The notes below the pieces were generated by a model. That model worked only from the letters and a program-made list of their open reading frames with translations, ran no database searches and was not told the origin of the DNA. Shown in pieces: positions 21,344-33,530 of a stretch of 64,000 bases of DNA. The position numbers and the translations under genes are program-made. The stretch lies in contig NW_026570272.1 in assembly GCF_019649055.1 (NCBI RefSeq), positions 62,001 to 126,000 of the forward strand, in the 5' to 3' direction. This DNA is from Paramacrobiotus metropolitanus. Lineage: Eukaryota > Tardigrada > Eutardigrada > Parachela > Macrobiotidae. Within the stretch, counting starts at the first letter, position 1, and every line of letters starts with the position of its first letter.

Positions 21344-24234
21344 ATGTCGTCTCAGAACAGTAGTAATTTCATCTGTGATTTATGCGCGAAAGTTTGTGTA
21401 AGTGCTCATGGGATTGGAAAACACCGTGACAGCGGAAAATGCAGAGAAGCCCAAGCCAAAAAACTGCGCAGCGAACCTGTGATCCCCGCTGCATCCAGCC
21501 AAGCTGTTCCTCCCGACGAAAAGCTTGTGGATAGACTTTCTCGGTTAAGGCGGACTAACCCCATTCTCCCGCACGTTCCAGTAGGTGCCAGAGATGCGTG
21601 TGCAGATGCCCTTGCGAAATTATTATTTGCATGCTGCACTAAAAACGATATCGACACATGGAGCGATTTGATCCTTTTTGCACCCAGTATTCTGACAGCT
21701 CCTACTAAGAAATCCGGCAAAGGCCCGTCGCTTGCTACATCTGTCAAGAAAAATAAAACGAGAAAACAGACGGGGATCGTTCCACTCCAAACAAGAAGCA
21801 GCAGAAACCGAAAGCAGCAGCCGCAGTCAAGGCTAAACTAGTGAACGCCAAACTAGAATGTGGATCGATCGGGCGAGCAATGAACATCCTCGTATCCCAG
21901 GAAACCATTGCTCCGTTAACAGATGAAGTGGTCGCGATTTTAAAAGAGAAACATCCAGGTCGACCCGTTGACCTGGATGCTACGGTGCGCACCGTCGATG
22001 TGGTTCCTGCTAACGTTACACATAGAGAAGTGTTATCGGCTGTTGAGTCGTTTGATTTTCAGGTACCTGCCCAGGCCCGGACGGACTACGCGCAAACCAC
22101 TTGAAGGATCTGCTGTTCACTAAAGGCGAAACCTGCAGGAAATTGTTGGATGCCCTGGTGAAGTTCGCGGACCATGTTTTAAACAGGAAAATTCCAGCGG
22201 AAGCAAGAGAAATTTTCTTCGAAGCGAACTTGTTTCCCTTTGTAAAGCCCAACGGTGACATCCGCCCCATTGCCTCCGGATGCACATTACGCCGTCTAGT
22301 AGCAAAAATTGTGTGTTTTCGTCTTACGGAAAAAATGGGGAATTTTTTCCGACCAGTTCAGTTTGGATTTGGCACCAAAAAAGGAGCTGAAATAGTCGTG
22401 CACTGTGCCAGAGAATTTTTACATAAGCCGTCTATGAAGCCGCGAGCGTTCCAGAAATTTGATTTTGCTAACGCTTTTAATACATTTGCCGAGACAAGCT
22501 GCTGGATAAAGTCTTCGAGCGGATTCCTGCATACTATAACTTCGTTCGTTCAGCTTATGGCGAAGCCACAACTCTGTTCTGCGTTTCTTCCAGTAGTGGC
22601 GTCACCATACCATCCGCCTGTGGTGTGCAGCAGGGGGATCCCTGCGCACCGATGTATTATGGTTTACTAACGCAGGATGTCTCTTCACAGAGCCACGCCG
22701 ATATCAACCTCTGGTATCTAGACGACGGAGTTTCCGCTGGTGATCCGGAAGTTGTGAAAGATACCCTGGTGAATATCAAAGGAGCAGCCGCCACAGTGGG
22801 CTTGCAGCTGAACACAGCCAAATGCGAACTGTACGTGCACGGCGGAACCCCCGAAGAGCGTCAGGCTGTAGTCCAGACATTCCTCAACGCTGCACCGGAT
22901 ATCCGGATTTCGAAGCCGGAAGAACTGGAACTACTGGGCTCACCATTATTGAATGAAGCTGTCGCGGGCGTTTTGATGAAAAAGGTCGGTCAAGCTCAAG
23001 TGCTTGCCGAACAGCTGGGTATATTGCCTTCACACCAGGCGCTGTTCTTGCTTAAGAACTGCTTGTCGCTGCCAAAATTGTTGTATCTTTTTAGAACGTC
23101 ACCGTGTTGGCAGTTTCCGGATGAGCTGAACAGATTTGATGACGTCATCCGGGAGAAAGCAGAACAGATCACCAACGTAGCAATGTCAAGTTCAGTCTGG
23201 GAACAAGCCTCGTTACCCACGAAATTTGGAGGCCTGGGACTGATTAACGCAGCGGATGTCCGGCTAGCTGCTTATGCTTCCTCGGTTCATGGAGCGACCG
23301 GAATGGTGTGCAGCATTACCGGCGACGCCACCATCAGAGACAGGTGTAATCAATTAACAGAAACATGGACAGATCGGTTCTCCATGGAGCCCCGCGTATG
23401 GAAAGTCTCTGTTTCCAGTCGGATTGGACAGCACTGCAGCACTCCCAGATAGCGACCAGCATGATGGATAACACCGACGTATTTACCTCTGCTCGACTGT
23501 TGGCAGCATCCTCACCGGAGTCGCGTGCCTGGTTATCTGCTTTACCCGTTTCAATTTTCGGGAATTTACTGGAGGACGCACACTTGCGCATTGCCGTGGC
23601 GCGGCAGCTGGGAGCTCCAGTCTGTGAAAAACATGTTTGCCGGTGCGGTAATACTGTAGACAGTCTTGGACGTCATGGATTGGTATGCAAGTTAGCGAAA
23701 GGAAGGCATGGTGTCCACGCCGTCTTGAACGAAGCAATGAAGCGCGCACTGAGTTCGGCAAAAGTGCCATCGTTCCTTCAACCGGCGGGTTTAGACAGAG
23801 GCGATGGAAAGCGGCCCGACGGTGTGACAGCATTCCCTTGGAGAAATGGAAAGCCGCTAGTGTGGGATGTAACCGTGGCGGACACATTTGCCCAAACGTA
23901 CATCGCTCAAACGTCCAGGGTTCCGGGAAGTGCAGCAGAAATACGTGAAAACCGGAAGTTAGGAAAGTACAGCGGGCTGGCAGACCGTTATACCGTGCAA
24001 CCGCTGGCGTTCGAAACTACGGGCACGTTTGGACCACTGACGAAGAAATTCTTCAGGGAGCTGTCGAGAAAGATTATCGACAGTACAGGCAACCCCCGCA
24101 CAGGAGAGTTTTTACGCCAAAGAATTGGTATTGAGATTCAGCGAGGAAATGCAATTTCTGTTCTCGGTACATTCAGCGACACGGTAGAGAAGGAAGATGT
24201 GTACTTTGCCTTTCATTTAGCGGAACGGAAATGA
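21344..24234 (+). pseudogene. RLE-type non-LTR retrotransposon, frameshifted
   Basis: Five overlapping frames (21344-21841, 21841-22104, 22101-22670, 22625-23452, 23365-24234) make one broken protein. In order: an N-terminal zinc finger (CDLCAKVC..H..C), RT motif A (FDFANAFNTF), motif B (QQGDPCAPMYYG), motif C (WYLDDGVSAGD), a CCHC finger (CRCGNTV..H..C) and a C-terminal restriction-like endonuclease (RPDGVTAFPW..WDVTVADTFA). This layout is that of RLE-encoding non-LTR elements related to R2/R4. At least four frameshifts make it inactive. Related 3' tails occur at 6.5, 30.3 and 63.2 kb. Confidence 0.8.
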
Positions 24235-25207
24235 TGTGATGGTTTTTGTTAACTGATATTCTTGTATTACACTGTCCAATACGAACCTCAAGTATATAAA
24301 AGGGCTGAAAAAGTTTAGCAGAACGCTCTCCTAACTGTACGACAGCGTGTTCTTTCAATTACTATAAATGCCGTTCGACTATTAAAATTATAATAAGCAA
24401 AGTTAGCAAACCAGCGTCCGAGTTCTGATGCTTTTTAACTATGCCTAAAAACACAATCAGCATTCCAACTTTCGATCGTTGCCTAATTTGTAGGGGAAAG
24501 CAGATCTACTAGATAACGGATCTACTAGATAACCGCATGCGACGATGCGAGCGATGCTTTTATCGAGACTGGGTGGCGAATTTTGCGATGTGGTGCAGGC
24601 CACGCAGCGCTGAAATTCGAGAATTAACAGCACCATATCGAGATTGTTTTAGGATAAAACTTTTATTACGGATTACAGTGACTTCCGGTAGGAACGCACA
24701 CTAATGTTTTCGTCACAAGAAGAAACAAGAGCGCCCCAACGTAATTTCTTATTAACAATTACAATTTCACCAGTTTTTCAAGTCCAGAGAGAATTCTCAT
24801 AGCAAACGAATCAACCACAATTGCGTATTAATGCGTTAAATGCGTGCTGTTTGTCGAGCGCAAAAATGCGTCGTGAATACATAACACATAATTCATAACT
24901 TATGGTGTAATTAACAACCAGTGTGCAGTCTAAACCATAACGGATACGTACTACACATACGTATGTACATTGCACTAGCCAGGAATTATCATTTAAAGTC
25001 TATACAAAAGTTACACAACCTACGGTAATACAAAAAGCACCATATTATACGACATCGAGCAGGGAGTGGATACTATTCGCCGCATTGCGAACATCTGCCA
25101 CCGCTGTCAACAAGAACCGCCCACCGAAAACGAGGACGACGCTGCGGCGCGCGCAACCGAAACACCACGGTTGGCTGCTGGCAACAATTAGGGTATCCAG
25201 AATGTAT
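24235..25207. other. Gap with no supported gene
   Basis: Sequence between the RLE retrotransposon and the stop of gene D. I see AT-rich DNA and no open frame of note, no clear repeat and no RNA gene. Confidence 0.4.
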
Positions 25208-27845
25208 CTAATCATTCAGGCAACCGTGCAGAAACACCGTCGTTAACGTGGTCAGCTTCGTGACGTCCAAATCAGCCAAGTCCGACTCCGTCCACTCTCG
25301 ATCGCGGTACCGAGAAGAGGGACGCGGATCCGCTGTCTCGTACTTCCAAAGACCCTACACAAACTTCCATTTTTCAAGTTTTCTTAGGTTATTTCTTATG
25401 TTTTATTAGGTTCATTCTTAGGTTTCTTAGGTTTAATAGGTTTCTTAGGCTTCTTAGGTTTTCTTAGGTTTTCTTAGGGTTCTTAGGCGACACCCTCTGG
25501 ACGAGCAGCGCCTTTCGGTCGACTTTGTGACGGTCAACCAAGTATTAGGGGGCATGGATACCAGCGAGGCACAAATTAATTATGCGGTCAACGTTCGCCG
25601 CGTATCTGTGCACCCCGCAATTTGCCTGGCAACTAGTTACCTTCAGGATCCGTTCTACATCGTGCTTCCGCTGGTGCGCATTACAATCCGCGATCCACTG
25701 CGTGATGCCCGGCCGATCCAGCGGCGTTTCCAGAATCAGACTGCTCTCCAACACATCCCACAACTGCACCTCCATTGCCTCCTGCGACTGAACGCGGAAG
25801 GCATGCTGCGAGACAACCGCCTGCAGACGGTCATCGCAGAAGCGGCAATTTACCCACCGCATTCTCTCAAAGCCGCTGTCGACGCCCAGCTGTGCCACGG
25901 ACCGGATGCGGTCCTCGGGCCAGTAGAATGCCCGGCCCAGATCGCACTGATACAAGACCAGTACCGGCATGCCTCGCCCTTGGCGAATGTACTGGATGGG
26001 CGCGGTCAGTGTGCGGCAATCATATAAATCCACCTCCTTCAGCACAACCACCGTGGTGGCGTTGCTGAGGCATTTTAGCAGGCATATCGCCGTCCAGTAC
26101 GAACTTTGCTCAGCCAAATACATCACAGCGTAATCCGCGCAATTCCCGGAGATGCACACATCGGGGAAGTAGGCGTCGGTGGTGAGAAGGGCGTTCCACA
26201 GTGCGCAGACACGGCGACACCGCACCCGCCCTACGGAGTCCATCGAGCGGAAGATGTCTAACAGCAGCTCTGGTGGCAACACTAATCCCTCTTCCTCATA
26301 TTCACCACCCAAGGTTTTTCGCTTACGCCGGAGCTTCGGCAGGGTTTGCTTTGACATGCCCTCACCCCGCTTGGCACTTCGCGCCAGTTTGTAGACGGTC
26401 GCCTTCAAGAACCAACATCGTTTTAGGCGAACCAATGAATAGCAAGAACCCGATTTTATAAATCAGCGATTTTCTAAACTGAGTGTATTTTTGTTAAACT
26501 AACCTTCCTCTATTTGAAACAAGTTAGATATCGGAGAACGGATGAATCGTTCAATTCTTATGCAATTTTCTGCGAAGGCTGTCATAAAAAACTTACAACT
26601 GGCGTAAGTTAGTAAAACAATTCACCACGGCGAAATTTTTATATTTATAATTTTTTCTGGTCTCGCTCTTATCTAGAGACAAGAAATGCAGCGTTAGTTT
26701 GAAGTACCCTTACACTGTGCGCAGGTCTTAAGATTAAGTTACAAGTAACCCTTCTGGATGCATTTGAAAAAATTAGTAATTTCAATTGAAATTCTAGCAA
26801 TATCTATATTGAAATCTTCAATCGGCTTCGTGCTGCATCGCTTTTTAAAGTCACCCTAAAAGGCGACTCTATTTAAATTCGCGTTCTATTAAAAATTTTT
26901 TTCTCAAACTTAAAAAGCATAAATCTGCTACGCAATAAGCATATTTGTGGTACGGGATACGTCGACCTTTTGAGCAATATTAAAGCCGTGCTCTAAAAGT
27001 TGTTTACCGAAAAACTTATAATAAAGCATCATTTTTCTATAGAATTTCTCCCATGGCCAGTTCCCGCAGCGAAAAATGCGTGTTCGCTTCGCCCAGTTTC
27101 GCTAAATTTTAGGCATCATATACTTAGCTAGTGGCATGTAGACTAGGGCTTCTAAGAAACTTTGCTACAAGAAATTTCAAGGCCTAATTGGTCGTATGGG
27201 GCGATAGGGCAAAACTGCCGAAGCCTCGTTCTGAACACCTACCACTTGCTCAGTGTCCAGTGGAAAGAGTATCCCAGGCTGCAGGTAGGTGAACGTCTCC
27301 TTGATCACCGAGATATACAGCGCCTTCCATCGTCGGTTGAGTTCGCAGCGGAACATGTGCGCGACCCGCTGCGACACCCCCGTCCAGCGGGGGACGGCCA
27401 GTCGACACGAACGCACAATAAACGCCCCCGCTTTCACCCGCCGCGCCTCCAAATCCGCAGGGGAGAGGGGCAGGCGCACCTGCTCCCAGGGGAGCAGCTC
27501 AAGGACGCTCCCGTGGGGCAAGGACACCTCCACGAAAACCGCATCGATATAGTCACCCAGAGGCACCACGTTCCCTGGATACCACAGCCACGCCGCGCCC
27601 GCACGACGTCGCAGCAGCACCTGCACGGCGCCCCTGGGGATCCGCAAGCTGTCCGACGTGTCCGCATTGCAATGGAAGATGCGTCCGTATTCGACGAATT
27701 CCCCGCGCTGGGAAGTACACTGGAAATCAATGATCAGGCCCCCGTCGGCCACGTTGATGACGCTGCCGTGCTGCAGCTGGCCCTCGACGAGGACGTCCAC
27801 AGAGTTCCATCCGTACACCGAGCCGTCGTCTCCGTAAACCAACAT
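25208..27845 (-). CDS. Gene D: WNAVDV-module / F-box protein, intact
   Basis: Exons 27845-27243, 26402-25641 and 25354-25208, phase-0 introns, 503 residues. Exon 1 carries YGWNSVDVLVEGQLQHGS, VINVADGGLIIDFQC and WLWYPGNVVPLGD..LLPWEQVRLP. Exon 2 starts ATVYKLARSAKR, then LRRKRK and the F-box at about residues 243-285 (LPPELLLDIFRSMDSVGRV RCRRVCALWN). It ends ILK before GTAACT. Exon 3 encodes ETADPRPSSRYRDREW and LTTLTTVFL. Expected to act in the cytosol or nucleus as an SCF receptor; no signal peptide or membrane segment is seen. The exon 2 acceptor follows TTCTTGAAG. Confidence 0.85.
25376..25493 (+). repeat. Degenerate TTAGGTTTC minisatellite in intron 2 of gene D
   Basis: About twelve imperfect copies of a 9-11 bp unit, TTCTTAGGTT(T). 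The same unit makes a longer array at about 42.94-43.11 kb. Confidence 0.8.
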
Positions 27846-28382
27846 TGCGCGGTCCTACGCGCAATCCGCTGCTATGATTGTGAATTGTGCAGTTGTGCTA
27901 AATGAATTCAGCGTCAGGCTGTTGGCTATTTAAAGCAGACAGTTCACAATGTACAACTAAAATATTGTAATTACCACAGAATCAGACAGAAAACAAATCA
28001 GTGTAAGTTCAAACTTCCAGGTTTGACGGGAGTAGAGGGGCTCTCGGAAAGACGAAAGCGGCTAGTGGTTTCTGACGAGACGTGGCAAGCCGAACTGCTG
28101 CAGCGAACATCACGCTGCTGCGGTGACTGACTCCCGCGTACCGATGACGAGGGCGACAGACATAAGCGTTGAATGCTGAGTAAAGCAAATGAATAAAAAA
28201 ATATTGATAAAGATGATGAATTATTTTTAAGAAGTGGACTCGGTAACACTTTAAACATTTTAAAAACATCCAAAATCGTTTAGTGTCACTCGTGGTCTAA
28301 GAACACGCATTCAGTGTACTGTACTCAAAACCGCTGCTGCATTTCTTCTGCCTAGCTGTATCTGTACAACAAATGCATTTAA

Positions 28383-28545
28383 CCTGAATGCATTTAAACT
28401 TTTGGAATTTTTTTCAGCCATAAATCCCGAACCGGATGTTGAACGCCTTTCACGCCTGTGTATACAAATCATCTGGCTTCAGAATGTCAGAAAACAAAGC
28501 AAAAAGTGTCTACGCGCGCGAAACTGAAAGTTTTCGAAACTTATA
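28383..28545 (+). mobile_element. Fragment of the TTAA fold-back MITE
   Basis: Contains GAATGCATTTAAACTTTTGG, CCGAACCGGATGTTG and GCGCGCGAAACTGAAAGTTTTCG, all matching the right half of the copy at 28748-29203. No terminal repeats are kept. Confidence 0.55.
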
Positions 28546-28614
28546 CCGGCATAGTTGAGTTCGTTCGGATTTCACGAGAAATTTCGCACAAATAAGTATA
28601 TTGTGCGCTTTGAC

Positions 28615-29440
28615 CGCCTACACCAGTTGCAACTGCACAACCTTTTCAATCACTTTTGACAAGTTACTCAGCAAGGAAATTGGCCAGAAGTCATCGGGTG
28701 TAGCTGGAGTGTTTGATTTGGCAGTGCAGTTACATCCGCCCGCTTAAGGGAAGTGGGCCGTAACATGGTGCCAAATTCGTGTACATACTTCGCAAATTTA
28801 AACTAAAATCCGAACCGATCCAGACTTCCATGATTTTATTCAAATTTTAAAATCAATTTTAAAATTTTTGAAATTCATTTTAACATTTGAAAAACACGCT
28901 AGAACAGTAGATCCGTGTAAAAACGATCGTCATAGACATGCGCATTTATGTGCAAAATTTGAGGAGATCGGTCCATAATGGGACTTTTGGTACACCTGAA
29001 TGCATTTAAACTTTTTGGAATTTTCTAACAGCCATAACTCCCGAACCGGATGTTGCGCGCACAAACGGTTTTCACACCAGTGCATACAAACCTTCTGGCT
29101 ACAGAATGTCATAAACCGAAACAAAAATGTGTTTGGGAGTGCGCGAAAGTGAAAGTTTTCGTGTATGTACACGAATTTGGCACCATGTACCGGGCCACTT
29201 CCCTTAAAAATGTCAGGATAAATGCCACACGCTAACGACTGGTTCACCATTTCAGTAAGTGGTTCGGAAATCAACGGGACAATCAACGGTATTATTCGGT
29301 TAGGTATTCCATTCGGTCCATTACTTTTCTTTCTGGTGGCGATTTGACGGAAAAATAGATCGTGGTCATACATAGAAGTAAAGTAAGTGACACAGGCTAC
29401 ACTGCTACATATTATTATATTCACTTATTAAAGCGTAACC
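28615..29440 (-). pseudogene. LINE reverse transcriptase fragment, split by a MITE
   Basis: On the minus strand one part (29440-29215) reads KSNGPNGIPNRIIP and LACGIYPDIFK, the other (28740-28615) reads PDDFWPISLLSNLSKVIEKV. These are consecutive RT motifs of Jockey/CR1-like LINEs. The TTAA MITE 28748-29203 lies exactly between them. Both parts are short and no endonuclease is visible. Confidence 0.65.
28748..29203. mobile_element. TTAA-flanked fold-back MITE, copy 1
   Basis: Ends are GGGAAGTGGGCCG.. and ..CGGGCCACTTCCC, flanked on both sides by TTAA (28744-28747 and 29204-29207). The interior has a long AT-rich inverted segment around AAATTTTAAAAT. TTAA duplication points to piggyBac-type mobilisation. 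It interrupts a LINE fragment. Confidence 0.75.
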
Positions 29441-29882
29441 GGCTCGTGGTCATACATGCTGCTTCATTGAGGTGACCTTTAATGGATATCGCATGTTAGT
29501 ACAAATGAGCACTAAAAAAACGAGATTTGTATCAAAACCACTTCTCTAATGCTATCCTACTCGGGGATTGTATTCATAACACATATCGCGTTTCCCCGTT
29601 GCATTTAGATAGAAAACCGCTGTCTAAAAAACTATTTCGCCCGTTTCTGGCCGGTGGTCGCTACTTCATTTAATGTTACCCAATTTGTATTTTGCATTTT
29701 CTTCACAATTCACATCTCAGAAATGCGCTTATAACCCGGCAGTAAGCAGGAATTCTGCTTTCTATCGCATCTGCGCGCTACGTAACACCGCTCTTAACAG
29801 GAACCGGAAAGACGCTCAACAGGAACAAGCCGCGTGCTCAACGAAAGCCAGCCGGTGGAATGCTGCCCCCCGCAGCCAGCAA

Positions 29883-32714
29883 TCAGGTAGCCACTCGCTC
29901 ATCCAACCAATCGTGCAGATACGCCGTGGTCAGCGTCGTCAACTGCGTGGCGTCCAGTTGGGCCAGCATCGACGCCGTCCATTCCCGGCCGCGGTAGGGA
30001 GTGGCCGGACGCGGGTCCGCGCTCTGGTAATTCCACAGGCCCTACATTAGTGAAGGGTGTGGTCAATGCAGGTCACGCCATCATTTCGTAGACTAGTACT
30101 GATTATAAATTTATTTCTCAATATGTACAAGGCGAGCTTCGCTCAACAAACATGATCAAATGAAGAATTTGTAGCAATTAACACGGGAAGGTGCACAATA
30201 CACTCATAGCATTACCACGCATAATCTCATAACCACGCACTCGCAGTATTGAGAGTACCAACCTTGGACTTTTCTCAACAGCCGCTAACTTTCGCAATCT
30301 ACGCTGAACAATTTTATCAAGCAACGTTTTAGTTTGGCTGTTATGAAGGGAAATGCAACTGCTGTGTTAAGTACGCTGCCTTTTAATCCGCGGGTGGATA
30401 GAGATGTCACTTATTTTTTTCTTAATTTTTAAAGCGTAACTGTGCGCTAGTACAGCTTAGGACAAAATGGTCGCATACCCAAAATCTCCACATTCAGTAC
30501 GAATGCAGCGCAGTGCACTGTACGACTGACTTCAAAATATCCGTTTCGTACAAGTGCACCGCACCGCTTGCGTACAGAATGCTGGGTATGGGGCTATGCG
30601 ACCATTTAGTCCTACATTGTATATCCGCGATTGCATTTTTGGTTACTTACCAGCAAAATCATCTCAATATCGTAGTTGCGCTGCTGCGCAACCGACTCCG
30701 CGATCCACTGCGCGATGGCCGACCGATCCAGCGGCTTCTGCAGCTGCAGACTGCTCTCCAAGAGATCCCACAACTGCACCTCCATTGCCTCCGGCGACTG
30801 GACGCGGAAGGCGTGCTGCGTGACCACCGCCTGCAGGGCGCGATCGGCGAAACGGCAGTTGACCCACACCAGGCGCTGGCAGCCGGACTGCACGGCCAGC
30901 TGCGCCGTGGACCCGATGACGTCCTTGGCCCAGTCGAAGGGCTCCCCGAGATCACACCCGCACAACACCAGCACCGGCAGGCGCCGGGCTGGGCGGATGT
31001 AGTTGATAACGGCGGTCAGTTCGCGCCATTCGGACACATCGAGATGACTAAGCACGACCGTCTTGGTGGCGTGGCGGAGGCATTTCAGCAGGCACACCGC
31101 CGCCCAGTACGTCGTATGCTCCGCATAATGCAGAGCATCGTAATCCAGCCAATGCCCGGAGACGCGGACATCGGGGAAGTAGGCGTCGGTGGTGAGCAGA
31201 GCGTTCCACAGCGAAGAGACACGCCGACAACGGACGCGGCCGAGGGAATTCAGCGACTGGAAGATCTCCACCAACAGCTCCACCGACAGCGGTACACCGT
31301 CGCGATCACCGCCGGAAAGCTTGCGCTTGCGACGGAGCGGCGCCACACTGGGCACTACTCTGTGGGGGAATACGGGCACAATCGGCCCGGAGGTCACATC
31401 GCTCCTCTTCGCCATCCGCGCCAGTTTGTAGACGCCTTCCTTTAAGAAACCAACGTAATTTTATTAATAAAATATTCTTCCACCACGGTGAAATTTTTAT
31501 TTTCTAGATTTCTTATTCATTTTTTGTTTTGTCATCTATTTATTCGACAACCGCCAGTACATATAGCCTATAGATAATAATGCGCCTGCGCGGGTTTACA
31601 CTAATAAAAAATTCAATTTTTTTATTTTATCAAGTTTCCACACTCGTCGACTCGGAACTAGACTGCTTGGCGGCGCCTGTAGTTCGTTTCAAGGGATACA
31701 GCGCTAACCTTCACGACTGATTTCTTTCGAAATAATCTGTACTTCTGGGAAAATCACTTTCCTGTCTAATGGAATTTATGTTTCTCAAAATTCTCCAAGG
31801 TGAAATGTTCAACAGATTGGAATTTAAGGAATTCCGGCGCTTGACGTAATTGCAGCCGCCCAATGTGGCAGCGCAAATTCGAATTCCAAGTTGAAATTAT
31901 TAGAAAATTCCCCGTTATTTTCTATTTAACTTTCGTCACACAAAATCACTTCCTCTGAACTTTTTGTATCAAAAATTTAGAGTATAAAATTTAAGAAACA
32001 ATTTTACGTTTCACATGTGTCGTCTGGAAGCAGACCAACCGACCAGCAAAACGCGCCGCAAACCAAACGGAAAATAGTGGATAGTTAAGCATCAAGATGC
32101 ACTCGGATACAGCAAAACAAACTTACCACCTGTTCAGTTGTCAACGGATTGTCGATCTGTCTCTGGAGATAGTCCATCGTCTGGTTCTTCACGCATATAC
32201 ACAACGCGTCGCACCGTCGCTGCAGTTCCCAGCGGAAGATCTGCCCGACGCGCTGCGACACCCCCGCCCAATGGGGGACGGCCAGGCGACACCAGCGCAC
32301 CACGAAATGCCCAGGCATCACCCGCCGCTCCTCCAGATCCACATGGGAAAGGGGCGGGCGCACCTGCTCCCAGGGGAGCAGCTCGCGGACCGTCCCGTGC
32401 GGCAGGGACACCTCCACGCAATTGGCGTCCTCAAAGTCCAGATCGACCACGTTCCCGGGGTACCACAGCCACGCAGCGTCCGCACGGCGGCGCAGCAGCA
32501 CCTGCACGTCATCGGTGGGGATCAGCCAGTTGGGGTAGCAGCGAAATATGCGGCCGTACGCGACGAACTGCGCGCGCTGCGAGGCACACTGGAAATCGAT
32601 GATGAGGCCTCCGTCGGCCACGTTGATGACGCGCCCGTGCTGCAGCTGGCCCTCGACCAGGACGTCCACAGAGTTCCACACGCACACCGAGCCCTCGTCG
32701 CCGTACAGCAGCAT
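29883..32714 (-). CDS. Gene E: WNAVDV-module / F-box protein, intact
   Basis: Exons 32714-32127, 31439-30651 and 30041-29883, all phase 0, 511 residues. Exon 1: VCVWNSVDVLVEGQLQHGRV, INVADGGLIIDFQC, WLWYPGNVVDLDF and RELLPWEQVRPP. Exon 2: EGVYKLARMAKRSDV, an RRKRK block and the F-box at about residues 246-290 (LLVEIFQSLNSLGRVRCRRV), ending with donor CTG|GTAAGT. Exon 3 ends YQSADPRPATPYRGREW..LTTLTTAYL. Intron 2 holds a 3' tail of an RLE retrotransposon. Codon use is GC-rich compared with the surrounding AT-rich intergenic DNA, as in the other members. Confidence 0.87.
30320..30433 (+). pseudogene. 3' tail of an RLE-type retrotransposon in intron 2 of gene E
   Basis: The plus strand reads KQRFSLAVMKGNATAVLSTL followed by VDRDVTYFFLNF and a stop. 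It is the same C-terminal segment as at 6.5 kb and 63.2 kb. Only about 38 codons remain. Confidence 0.65.
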
Positions 32715-32999
32715 GGCGCGTGCGGGCTTCTGTTAGGTCAGGGAGGACTCAACAGTGCGTTCGCGATGGTTGTGAAATCGTGATGGAAAAATTCAGGCTT
32801 AATGGCTAATGCACGAGCGATGCCTAAATAACTTTTATATGAACACTTGAACAGAAAGCGATCGGACGTAAATAGGAGGAATCAATCAATCAAGGGCTCA
32901 AAGTGAATCTTCATTCTGAAATTTTCTCCGACTACTGCTATCACACTCGACTCGAGTGACTCGAGGAGCGAGGCCGATTTTTGAACGTGCTTGTCACTC

Positions 33000-33403
33000 T
33001 GGGCGGTAGACGCATAATTATTAACATGAAGGTCGTTTGTACACCGACCCTGGTTTCCACCTTGTTTTTGAAATTTTCAAAAGAATGTGGAAACCTGGTT
33101 CGTGGTAAAAACATTCCTCATGCCAATGTACGTTTTTACGCAAAATGTGAAGAAGATCGGTGGGCAATGAGACTTCGTACACCGCCGTGCGTTTAAACTA
33201 TCGGAATTTTATTTCACCCATAACTACTTCCCAATCGGATGCTGCGCGCATAAAGTGTTTCCTGGCAGTCAGCCAGTGTATACAAATCTGGCTACAGAAG
33301 GTCATAAAACAAAATAAAAAAGTGTTTGGGAGCACGCAAACGTGAAATAGTTCGTGAATGTGCAGCGTACACCAATTTGGCATCATGTACCGGGCCGCTT
33401 CCC
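33000..33403. mobile_element. TTAA fold-back MITE, left-truncated copy
   Basis: The right end CATGTACCGGGCCGCTTCCC (to 33403) and interior match the full copy at 33531-34036. The left terminus is not recognisable and the flank reads TTTT instead of TTAA. Confidence 0.55.
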
Positions 33404-33530
33404 TTTTGAGTTTATGCCTGTTTTCCATTTCTTTTCTTTCTCTCCGCGTGGGTGCATATGGTTAATGAAGTCGCATTGCTCTGGATGGTGACTATCCTTA
33501 GTTTTCGCACAATGTACTGATTTTACTTAT

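Noticed and set aside
25376-25493. Tandem repeats as a possible CRISPR array
   Set aside because: Units are 9-11 bp with no unique spacers, and the setting is a eukaryotic intron.
27162-27905. Long plus-strand ORF (247 codons) opposite gene D exon 1
   Set aside because: It is an antisense shadow of a GC-rich conserved exon; similar antisense ORFs appear opposite the other paralogues (for example 30513-31445 and 32097-32783), and the minus-strand frame carries the conserved motifs and splice sites.
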